Shown: positions 1-5,395 of the stretch, in pieces
Position numbering within the stretch: the first letter of the stretch is position 1
Layout: each line of letters starts with the position of its first letter
NCBI GenBank assembly: GCA_031264885.1
Contig: JAISDM010000205.1
Coordinates: 1 to 7,952 of the forward strand
Direction: 5' to 3'
DNA length: 7,952 bases
DNA from: Peptococcaceae bacterium
GTDB lineage: Bacteria; Bacillota; Peptococcia; DRI-13; UBA5745
Notes under the pieces: generated by a model
What the model was told of the DNA's origin: nothing
The model's input: the letters and a program-made list of their open reading frames with translations, nothing else
Databases searched by the model: none
Made by a program: the position numbers and the translations under genes

Positions 1-30
1 CTGGCCAAAAAAGTAGAGGTTTTCGACCAG
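1..30 (-). repeat. Left recombination site of the putative inverton
   Basis: Read on the minus strand this is an 11-bp arm CTGGTCGAAAA, an 8-bp core CCTCTACT and an 11-bp arm TTTTTGGCCAG. The second arm matches the inverse of the first at 9 of 11 positions. Core and first arm match the right site at 456-485 (7/8 and 10/11), in opposite orientation. Two 11-bp arms around a 6-8 bp core is the usual layout of tyrosine recombinase sites. The window begins at the first base of this site, so its outer boundary cannot be judged. An alternative reading is that it is a right-site copy that lost about 12 bp, because CTGGCCAAA at 1-9 also mirrors TTTGGCCAG at 486-494. Confidence 0.75.
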
Positions 31-45
31 GTTGAATTAAGACAA

Positions 46-74
46 ATTTTACATTACCAAATGAACTCTGTCAA
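46..74 (-). promoter_or_regulatory. Strong sigma-70-type promoter facing left (OFF orientation)
   Basis: On the minus strand there is a perfect -35 TTGACA (plus-strand 69-74), a 17-bp spacer (52-68) and a -10 TAAAAT (plus-strand 46-51, five of six consensus bases). The sequence upstream of the -35 is AT-rich. Transcription would start near base 39 and run leftward through the recombination site and out of the window. It is the best promoter match in the window and points away from the adjacent operon, which is what an invertible promoter caught in the OFF state should look like. It may drive a leftward gene in this state. Confidence 0.72.
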
Positions 75-121
75 GTGAAAAACCGCAAATTGAAATTTGG
101 AAATTCGCGTCTGCCAGAGAC

Positions 122-140
122 GGGCGGCAAAATGCCGCCC
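122..140. repeat. REP-like GC-rich hairpin, copy 1
   Basis: GGGCGGCA (122-129) and TGCCGCCC (133-140) form an 8-bp stem with a 3-base loop. With its flank, the minus strand reads GTAGGGGCGGC, then a short loop, then GCCGCCCG. The same element recurs on the plus strand at about 2633-2656. No T-run follows, so it is better called a dispersed extragenic palindrome than a terminator. Confidence 0.6.
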
Positions 141-169
141 CTACCAACGCGTCACGCGCGGCGCCGTAT

Positions 170-195
170 GGGGGGCATTCTGGCCCCCCGTTTTT
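170..195 (+). terminator. Candidate intrinsic terminator inside the cassette
   Basis: A GC-only 7-bp stem (GGGGGGC at 170-176 with GCCCCCC at 183-189) has a 6-base loop and is followed by G and TTTTT (191-195). This has the form of a rho-independent terminator on the plus strand. In the present orientation it could stop read-through from the left flank into the recombinase operon. After inversion it would face left, behind the promoter. The T-run is short and partly belongs to the neighbouring TTTTGTCAT repeat, so function is uncertain. Confidence 0.45.
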
Positions 196-330
196 GTCAT
201 CCCCCCGCCGAATCGTGGCGTTCCGGACGCCAAATTTTGTCATTCCTGACACCAAATCCCGTCATTCCGAACACCAAATTTTGTCATCCAGGCGCCAAAT
301 CCTGTCATTTCCGGCGTCAAATTTTGTCAT
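196..330. repeat. Degenerate 22-bp tandem repeat array
   Basis: GTCAT recurs at 196, 239, 261, 283, 304 and 326, giving spacings of 43, 22, 22, 21 and 22. The first spacing fits two units, one badly degenerated. The unit is roughly GTCATTCC, then a variable GG/AC stretch, then CCAAATTTT. The last unit runs directly into the GTCATTCC palindrome at 326-397, so the array looks like amplified and decayed half-elements of it. There are no spacers and the period is short, so it is not a CRISPR array. Confidence 0.75.
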
Positions 331-397
331 TCCGGGCTTGACCCGGAATTTATTCTTTTCGCCGGGCCCCTGGATTCCGGGACAAGCCCGGAATGAC
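326..397. repeat. Long GTCATTCC-type palindrome
   Basis: Bases 326-349 pair with 374-397 over 24 positions with a single mismatch (341/382), leaving a loop of about 24 bases. The ends read GTCATTCCGGGC on both strands. Dispersed palindromes with GTCATTCC ends are known in several bacterial phyla, usually between genes and possibly as non-autonomous mobile elements. It sits in the right half of the cassette and would move next to the left site if the cassette inverts. No long T-run follows, so I do not call it a terminator. Confidence 0.75.
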
Positions 398-455
398 GGG
401 GAAAAACAGGCGCGGAACGGCGGGAAACAGACAAACCCGGAACGGCCACAAAGGA

Positions 456-485
456 GTGGTCGAAAACCTCTACATTTTCGACCAC
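456..485 (+). repeat. Right recombination site of the putative inverton
   Basis: A perfect 11-bp inverted repeat, GTGGTCGAAAA (456-466) and TTTTCGACCAC (475-485), flanks an 8-bp asymmetric core CCTCTACA (467-474). It is immediately followed by TTTGGCCAG (486-494), which mirrors the outer end of the left site. The layout matches a binding site for two tyrosine recombinase monomers with staggered cuts at the core edges, as in FRT or loxP (13-bp arms, 8-bp core) and Xer sites (11-bp arms). It lies 31 bp before the start codon of the first recombinase gene. In RNA the arms would also form an 11-bp stem in the 5' leader. Recombination is inferred, not seen. Confidence 0.8.
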
Positions 486-516
486 TTTGGCCAGAAACCG
501 ATTCGGGGGTTACTTG

Positions 517-1074
517 ATGCAATCGACACGACGCGCAAAAATCCAAGAAAGCCCGACTCAATCGGAGATAGCCCTGTTGCTGGAATCCGCGGAGGCCCAC
601 CGGGCGCCTGAGACGGCGCTGCTGCTGCGGCTAATCGCGCAAACCGGCGTCCGGGCATCCGAGGTGCGGCATTTCACGGTTGAGGCGGCGCGGCAAGGCT
701 ATGTGGATCTCATCCGGGACCGGCAAACCCGCCGGGTGCCTCTGCCGGAGGCGTTAGCCCGTGATTTGCGCGATTTTGCCTCTGAGCGCGGTCTCACCGC
801 CGGCGCCCTGTTCACAGACAGACGCGGGAATCCCATGAGCCGCCAATCCGTGAGACAGAGGCTGAAGCGGCTTGCCGGGAAAGCCCGCCTCCCGGACGCG
901 AAAGTCAACGCCACTGCCTTGAGAAACCACTATGCTGAGAATTATTTGAGCCAAAGCGCGGATATCCCCGCTTTGTCCGCGCGCTTGGGCTACCTGGGCA
1001 TCAGCGAACGGTTCGGCTACCCCGTCACAAGCGAAGCGGAACGGGCGGCAAATCTAAATTCTCTGTACGATTGA
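517..1074 (+). CDS. Short tyrosine recombinase, catalytic domain only (FimB-like layout)
   Basis: This 185-residue protein is a phage-integrase-family recombinase consisting of little more than the catalytic domain, as in the FimB/FimE inversion enzymes. Arg46 in TGVRASEV is box I Arg, Arg136 in TALRNHYAENYL is box II Arg, and Tyr168 in FGYPV is the nucleophile. The Arg136-to-Tyr168 distance is 32 residues, as in XerD. Thr133 stands where HxxR has His, and Tyr159 (LGY) where His/Trp is usual; the beta-hairpin Lys seems replaced by Arg or Gln (RDRQTRR, 67-73). I chose ATG 517 because GGGGG (505-509) lies 7 nt upstream; a TTG at 487 would overlap the flank of the recombination site. The next gene follows 10 nt after the stop. 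Likely role: inversion of the upstream cassette, alone or with its partner. A structural or regulatory role is possible given the missing histidines. Confidence 0.85.
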   Translation: MQSTRRAKIQESPTQSEIALLLESAEAHRAPETALLLRLIAQTGVRASEVRHFTVEAARQGYVDLIRDRQTRRVPLPEALARDLRDFASERGLTAGALFTDRRGNPMSRQSVRQRLKRLAGKARLPDAKVNATALRNHYAENYLSQSADIPALSARLGYLGISERFGYPVTSEAERAANLNSLYD

Positions 1075-1084
1075 GGACTCACAC

Positions 1085-1876
1085 ATGAACATAACTCCAA
1101 ATGATCTCCGTCTCTTTGCGGAACATCTGAAAAACGAAGGCAAGGCCCCCCATACGGTCCTCGTATACACGAATAAAGCGGACAAGTTCGCCCAATACGC
1201 GGGCGACAGCGAGATCACGCCCCATTTGCTTGAGGCGTACCGCGGCGACATCCTGTCGCGGTACAATACGCCCCGGACCCAGAATACCAACGTCTCCGTC
1301 ACGAATATTTTTCTGCACTTTCTCGGCAGCGCGCATTTTATGACGCCCGTTGAGTGTGATCATTACAAACTGTACAGCAAAAAAACAGCGCTGTCGGCGG
1401 ATGAATTGAAAAAACTGCTTGCCTGCGCGGACGGCCGGCTGGAACGGGCCGGGCTGTTGGCCGAGGTTTTCGCGCGGACAGGGATAAGAACCGGCGAATT
1501 GGCCTATCTCACCGTGGACGCCCTTGAGCGGGGATATTTCGTCACAACCTGGCGGAACATCACACGCAAGGTGATTCTGTCCTCCGCCCTCCTGGAACAT
1601 CTGACACACTACGTGAATGAGCAGCATATCGACGGGGGCCCGATCCTCGTGACGCGCACAGGCAGGGCGATGAATCAGCGAGACGCCTACTGGTTGCTGA
1701 AAGCCCTGGCGGACGCCGCCGGGATCGATCGAAACAAAGTGAACCCTATGACATTGCGCCAGTTATTCGCAAAGACATATTTTGATAAATTCGGCGACCT
1801 GACAGGACTGACGGATCTCCTGGGCATCAAAGAGATCGAGCAGGCCGCCCTGTATGTGACCCGAGAGCATGGTTAG
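1085..1876 (+). CDS. Tyrosine recombinase with core-binding domain (Xer-like)
   Basis: This 263-residue protein has an N-terminal SAM-like core-binding domain (about 1-90, with LRLFAEHLKNEGKAPHTV typical of the family) and a C-terminal catalytic domain (about 100-263). Arg135 in TGIRTGEL and Arg225 in MTLRQLFAKTYF are the two arginines, and Tyr257 in AALYVTRE is the nucleophile, exactly 32 residues after Arg225 as in XerD. Met222 replaces the HxxR histidine and Ile248 (LGI) the His/Trp. GAGG at 1073-1076 lies 8 nt before the ATG. It is divergent from its upstream neighbour but shares the loss of both histidines, so the two may act as a XerC/XerD-like heteromer. The 3' end overlaps the glycosyltransferase start by 8 nt, which implies translational coupling and places recombinases and glycan genes in one operon. 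Confidence 0.87.
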   Translation: MNITPNDLRLFAEHLKNEGKAPHTVLVYTNKADKFAQYAGDSEITPHLLEAYRGDILSRYNTPRTQNTNVSVTNIFLHFLGSAHFMTPVECDHYKLYSKKTALSADELKKLLACADGRLERAGLLAEVFARTGIRTGELAYLTVDALERGYFVTTWRNITRKVILSSALLEHLTHYVNEQHIDGGPILVTRTGRAMNQRDAYWLLKALADAAGIDRNKVNPMTLRQLFAKTYFDKFGDLTGLTDLLGIKEIEQAALYVTREHG

Positions 1877-2636
1877 CATCGTCACCCCCGCGTACAATGC
1901 CGGGAGCGTCCTCGCGGAGAGCATCCGGTCGGTCGCCGCGCAGACATACGCGGACTGGGAACTGATCATCGTAGACGACTGCTCCACGGACGGCAGTCCC
2001 GCCGTCGCCGCGCGGTTCGCCGAAACTGAGCCGCGGATACGGTACCACCGTAACCCGCGAAACAGCGGCGCGGCGTTCAGCCGCAATCAAGGCGTAGCCC
2101 TGGCGAGGGGCGAATGGATCGCTTTCTTGGACGCCGACGACCTGATGACAAGCGACAAACTCGCGAAGCAAATGATTTTTGTCCAAGAAAACAACGCGCA
2201 GATTTCCTACACCGCCAGCGCCTTTATGGACGCGGACGGGAAGCGCTTTGAATACATACTCCCCGCCGTCAAAAAACTCACATACAACGAGCTGCTGAAG
2301 CGCAATCTCATGAGCTGCTCGTCGGTGATGGCCAAGCGCGAACTGCTGGTGAAACACCCATTTCCGAGCCGCGCGAACACCCACGAGGATTATGCCGCGT
2401 GGCTGGCCATCGTCAGAGAAGTGGACTGCGCGTATGGACTGAACGAACCGCTGTTGATATATCGCCTGTCGGCCAACAGCAAATCCGCGAACCGCCTGAC
2501 CTCCGCGCGGATGAGCTATAACGCCTACCGGGAAGTCGGGTACAGCCCGATCATCAGCGCGGCGCTGATGTGCAGGTACGCCGTGTGGAGCGTCAGGAAG
2601 CGGAAGCGTATTTACGCGTCATTCATGGTACCGTAG
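1869..2636 (+). CDS. Family 2 glycosyltransferase, TuaG-like
   Basis: This 255-residue GT-A fold enzyme would transfer a sugar from a nucleotide donor to a growing glycan at the cytoplasmic face of the membrane. Visible motifs are the N-terminal nucleotide-binding strand VSIVTPAYNAG, VDDCSTDGS (35-43), the metal-binding DAD (88-90) and HEDYAAW (172-178), whose Asp174 is the likely base. The order and the closing NEPLLIYRL segment resemble TuaG of teichuronic acid synthesis; the donor sugar cannot be read from sequence. There is no transmembrane segment. The start overlaps the recombinase gene and has only a weak GAGAG very close upstream, so translation probably depends on coupling. The stop codon TAG lies within a REP-like element (GTAGGGGCGGC), so the last few residues may derive from that repeat. 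Confidence 0.9.
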   Translation: MVSIVTPAYNAGSVLAESIRSVAAQTYADWELIIVDDCSTDGSPAVAARFAETEPRIRYHRNPRNSGAAFSRNQGVALARGEWIAFLDADDLMTSDKLAKQMIFVQENNAQISYTASAFMDADGKRFEYILPAVKKLTYNELLKRNLMSCSSVMAKRELLVKHPFPSRANTHEDYAAWLAIVREVDCAYGLNEPLLIYRLSANSKSANRLTSARMSYNAYREVGYSPIISAALMCRYAVWSVRKRKRIYASFMVP

Positions 2637-2656
2637 GGGCGGCGTCCTGCCGCCCG
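2633..2656. repeat. REP-like GC-rich hairpin, copy 2
   Basis: GTAGGGGCGGC is followed by a 5-base loop and GCCGCCCG; the stem is 2637-2643 with 2649-2655. It matches the element at 122-140 in inverse orientation. The TAG inside it is the stop codon of the glycosyltransferase. A further palindrome AAACCCGGGTTT follows at 2658-2669. The rest of the gap up to the next gene is AT-rich and may hold a weak internal promoter, but no convincing -35/-10 pair is visible. Confidence 0.6.
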
Positions 2657-2713
2657 AAAACCCGGGTTTGCTCAGGATTGAACCCATATAAATAACATAA
2701 TTTGGTGGTGCTG

Positions 2714-4081
2714 ATGAAAGCAATCATAATGGCGGGCGGTTCGGGAACGCGTTTGTGGCCGCTCAGCAGAGGAAAATATCCGAAACAATTCATTAAATTC
2801 CGCGGTTTCTCGCGTTCGCTGTTTCAGATGACGGTGGAGCGATGCCTGAAGCTCGGCGGATTGGCAGATATATTTGTGCTGACGGTCAAAGATTATGAGT
2901 TTATCGTCCGGCTGCAGATAGAGGAATTGGGTTACGCCGCCGACAGCGTCGTGATCATCGTGGAGCCCCAGCAAAAAAACACGCTTCCCGCTATTTACAA
3001 CGCCGTCAAGGCAATCGGCGGCAATGAGACGGTCGTTGTTATGACCAGCGACCACTTGATCCGCGAAGCCGACAAACTGGCCGCGGATATCAAGTCGGGC
3101 GAACAGATGGCGGGAGAGTGCATCTTCGCGTTTGGCGTGAAGCCCACCGCGCCGGAGACGGGATTCGGGTATATCGCGCCGGGGGAGCCGCAAGGCGCCG
3201 GATACAGGATAAAGGAGTTCAAAGAGAAGCCTGACGCCCAGACGGCGAAAAAATATGTTGAACAAGGTTATTACTGGAACAGCGGGATGTTTCTGTTTGG
3301 CGCGGACATGTTTGTCAACGAGGTCAGAACCTACGCCCCGGACGTATACGCCGCGTTTGAATCCGGCACGGCGGAACAGAGTTTTGAGCGGACGCCGAGC
3401 ATCTCCGTAGACTACGGCATCATGGAAAAAAGCGCCCGCACAGCAGTTTTGCCGCTTAGTTCCGACTGGGACGACATGGGCAGTTTCTATACGTTTTATG
3501 ACACATTTGCCGGGAACGAAGACGATAGTGGAAACATTGGTTTTGACGGGGAAATATTCATTGAGTCGCAAAACAATCTCGTTTACCCCAAGGAAGAGAA
3601 AGTGTACTCCCTGGTCGGCGTACACGATCTGGTTGTGATCGATCAGGGCGACGCGCTGCTTATTTGTGACAAAAACCGTACCCAGGACGTCAAGCAGGTC
3701 GTCGGTACGCTTAAAGAGCGCAAGGACGCGCGCGCCGATCTGCATTTGACGGAGTTCCGTCCGTGGGGTTCGTTTACACTGCTGGAAAACGGGCAGTTTT
3801 ACAAAATCAAGCGGCTGACGGTATTGCAGGGCAAGCAGCTGAGTTACCAGATGCACTACCACCGCAGTGAGCATTGGGTGGTTGTGACAGGGACGGCGAC
3901 CGTTATAGTGGACGGCGCGGAGCAGATGGTGCGCTCCAATGAGAGCGTTTTTATTCCGGCAGGCGGCAGACACAGGCTCCGCAATGACGGCAAAGTCCCC
4001 CTGGAGGTCATAGAGGTGCAGTCCGGCCAGTACCTCGGAGAGGACGACATTGTTCGTTTTGAGGACGATTTCGGGAGATGA
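2714..4081 (+). CDS. manC: Mannose-1-phosphate guanylyltransferase / mannose-6-phosphate isomerase (type II)
   Basis: This 455-residue bifunctional enzyme makes GDP-mannose: the N-terminal domain joins GTP and mannose-1-phosphate, and the C-terminal cupin interconverts fructose-6-P and mannose-6-P. Signatures are GGSGTRLWPLS (8-18), PKQF (23-26), FKEKP (169-173) and NSGMF (189-193). The cupin has the metal-binding QMHYHRSEHW (379-388), His420, and the diagnostic EVQSGQYLGEDD (434-445). Length is near the usual 460-480. ATG 2714 was chosen because the family starts MKAIIMAGG; the in-frame TTG at 2702 would add only MVVL. The ribosome site (GGTGG, 2704-2708) is mediocre. The stop overlaps the next start as ATGA. 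GDP-mannose is the substrate for the dehydratase downstream. A phosphomannomutase is not in the window and must lie elsewhere. Confidence 0.96.
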   Translation: MKAIIMAGGSGTRLWPLSRGKYPKQFIKFRGFSRSLFQMTVERCLKLGGLADIFVLTVKDYEFIVRLQIEELGYAADSVVIIVEPQQKNTLPAIYNAVKAIGGNETVVVMTSDHLIREADKLAADIKSGEQMAGECIFAFGVKPTAPETGFGYIAPGEPQGAGYRIKEFKEKPDAQTAKKYVEQGYYWNSGMFLFGADMFVNEVRTYAPDVYAAFESGTAEQSFERTPSISVDYGIMEKSARTAVLPLSSDWDDMGSFYTFYDTFAGNEDDSGNIGFDGEIFIESQNNLVYPKEEKVYSLVGVHDLVVIDQGDALLICDKNRTQDVKQVVGTLKERKDARADLHLTEFRPWGSFTLLENGQFYKIKRLTVLQGKQLSYQMHYHRSEHWVVVTGTATVIVDGAEQMVRSNESVFIPAGGRHRLRNDGKVPLEVIEVQSGQYLGEDDIVRFEDDFGR

Positions 4082-5355
4082 TCAGACTGATTCTCGCGGC
4101 TGCGCCTAAGCTCAAACCGCTGCTTGTAAGGTTCATACCGCGCCGGATATTGCGACGGCTAAAACAGCGGGTCGTCAGTAAGGCAAACAGCGAGCTGGAG
4201 ATCGCCGCGCCGAAACCGTTTGACCGAAACGCTTATCCGGACGGCGTAAACCTAATCGGGCCGCTGACAAGCGTCATGGGCTTAGGGCAAAGCAGCAGAA
4301 TCATCGCGAGGGCGCTTGAGTATACATGTATTCCGCTGGCGCTGATAGATCATCAGCCGCTGAGCACACAGAAATTTACGGACACGGCATACGCGGACAA
4401 GCGAACGGACAAACCCAAGTACAGCGTCAACATAATCCACATCAGCCCGCACGAACTGCCCTTCGCTTATCTGCAGCTCGGCAGGGAGGTTTTTGACGGA
4501 CGGTATAACATTATGTTTTGGCTGTGGGAGAGCGGGGAATTCCCGGAAAACTGGCTGCCCGCGCTGAATCTCGCGGACGAGATCTGGACGCCGTCGGAGT
4601 TCTCGGGCGCCGCGGTCAGGAAGGCGACGGACAAACCTGTAACGGTCATGCCATACTTCATAGAGGTTCCGATCAATGAAAACATAGACAGAGATTATTT
4701 CAACCTGCCGGAAGACAAAACGCTATTCCTGTGTTCGTATGACAGCGGTTCGGTAAGGTTCAGGAAAAACCCTGACGGGACAATGGACGCGTATAAACAG
4801 GCGTTTCCGTCGGAGCGGCCCGACTGCGGAATCGTGATTAAGGTCGGCGGCGCGCCCAAAGAAGAAATACGCGAACTGAAAGCGGCATTGAGCGCATACA
4901 GAAATGTGTATTTTATAACAGATTACTTAAGCAGAGTTGACATGAATTCGCTGATCGCCTGCTGTGACGCGTATATATCACTCCATAGAGCGGAGGGGTT
5001 CGGGCTGGTCTGCGCGGAAGCGATGTATCTCGGCAAACCCGTCGTCGCCACGAACTGGTCGGCAAACACAGAGTTTATGAACAGCGGGAACGCCTGCCTT
5101 GTGGATTATGAGTTAAAACCTCTCGAAAAAGCGATTGAACCGTTCAAGGCGGGAACAATGTGGGCGGAACCGGATATAGCGCAAGCGGCAGCGTTTGTGA
5201 GACGGGTATACGAGGATGCCGGATACAGAGCGGTCATAGGCTCCGCGGCGGCGGAAAGCATCCGGCGGGAGCTGAATATCGAAAAATCCGCGAGAACGGC
5301 AAGAACGCGCTTAACGCAGCTCATAAGGGGGCAATTATGCCGCGACGTTGGGTAG
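4078..5355 (+). CDS. Family 4 (GT-B) glycosyltransferase
   Basis: This 425-residue enzyme carries the GT4 signature near its C-terminus: SLHRAEGFGLVCAEAMYLGK (301-320), with Glu306 and Glu314 forming the EX7E pair, followed by PVVATNWSANTEFM. The phosphate-binding RKNPDG (229-234) and a hydrophobic strand ending KVGG (255-258) fit the C-terminal Rossmann domain. The N-terminal half (MFWLWESGEFP, 146-156, and DEIWTPSEF, 167-175) resembles retaining mannosyl- or glucosyl-transferases of polysaccharide loci. A basic stretch at 18-33 (RFIPRRILRRLKQR) may hold it to the membrane. Its ATG overlaps the manC stop, so the two are translationally coupled, and a GDP-mannose donor is plausible but not shown. 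Confidence 0.9.
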   Translation: MIRLILAAAPKLKPLLVRFIPRRILRRLKQRVVSKANSELEIAAPKPFDRNAYPDGVNLIGPLTSVMGLGQSSRIIARALEYTCIPLALIDHQPLSTQKFTDTAYADKRTDKPKYSVNIIHISPHELPFAYLQLGREVFDGRYNIMFWLWESGEFPENWLPALNLADEIWTPSEFSGAAVRKATDKPVTVMPYFIEVPINENIDRDYFNLPEDKTLFLCSYDSGSVRFRKNPDGTMDAYKQAFPSERPDCGIVIKVGGAPKEEIRELKAALSAYRNVYFITDYLSRVDMNSLIACCDAYISLHRAEGFGLVCAEAMYLGKPVVATNWSANTEFMNSGNACLVDYELKPLEKAIEPFKAGTMWAEPDIAQAAAFVRRVYEDAGYRAVIGSAAAESIRRELNIEKSARTARTRLTQLIRGQLCRDVG

Positions 5356-5395
5356 TTGGGAGAGATTACAGAAAACAAGGCAAGGAGCAAACCGG

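Larger units (their letters stand above)
1..485. other. Putative invertible promoter cassette (gene-free)
   Basis: This gene-free segment is bounded by inversely oriented recombination sites and lies directly upstream of two tyrosine recombinase genes. It carries an outward-facing promoter near its left end. Inverting 1-485 maps position p to 486-p, which places the -35 at 412-417, the -10 at 435-440 and the start of transcription near 447, about 70 nt before the ATG at 517. In the present orientation I see no good rightward promoter between 200 and 516, so the operon is read as OFF. Short open frames here consist of repeat sequence and are not credible genes. The design resembles fimS-type and gut-bacterial invertible promoters; the case rests on sequence architecture only. 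Confidence 0.68.

Noticed and set aside
32..60. Rightward promoter TTGAAT-17-TACCAA on the plus strand
   Set aside because: The -10 matches only three of six consensus bases and the terminator-like hairpin at 170-195 lies downstream; the minus-strand promoter is far better.
196..330. CRISPR array
   Set aside because: The period is only 22 bp with no unique spacers, units are degenerate and no cas genes are present.
456..485. Chromosomal dif site for XerC/XerD
   Set aside because: There are two copies in inverse orientation with a symmetric arm sequence unlike known dif sites, next to divergent recombinases in a glycan locus.
487..516. TTG 487 as the start of the first recombinase
   Set aside because: It would add ten residues encoded by the flank of the recombination site and has no ribosome binding site, whereas ATG 517 has GGGGG 7 nt upstream.
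49..600. Several open frames of 70-110 codons on both strands in the first 600 bases
   Set aside because: They consist of the tandem repeats and palindromes, have no ribosome binding sites or recognisable motifs, and several cross the recombination site.
2672..3973. 433-codon open frame on the minus strand
   Set aside because: It is the antisense shadow of manC, whose motifs are complete; the antisense product has no recognisable domain.
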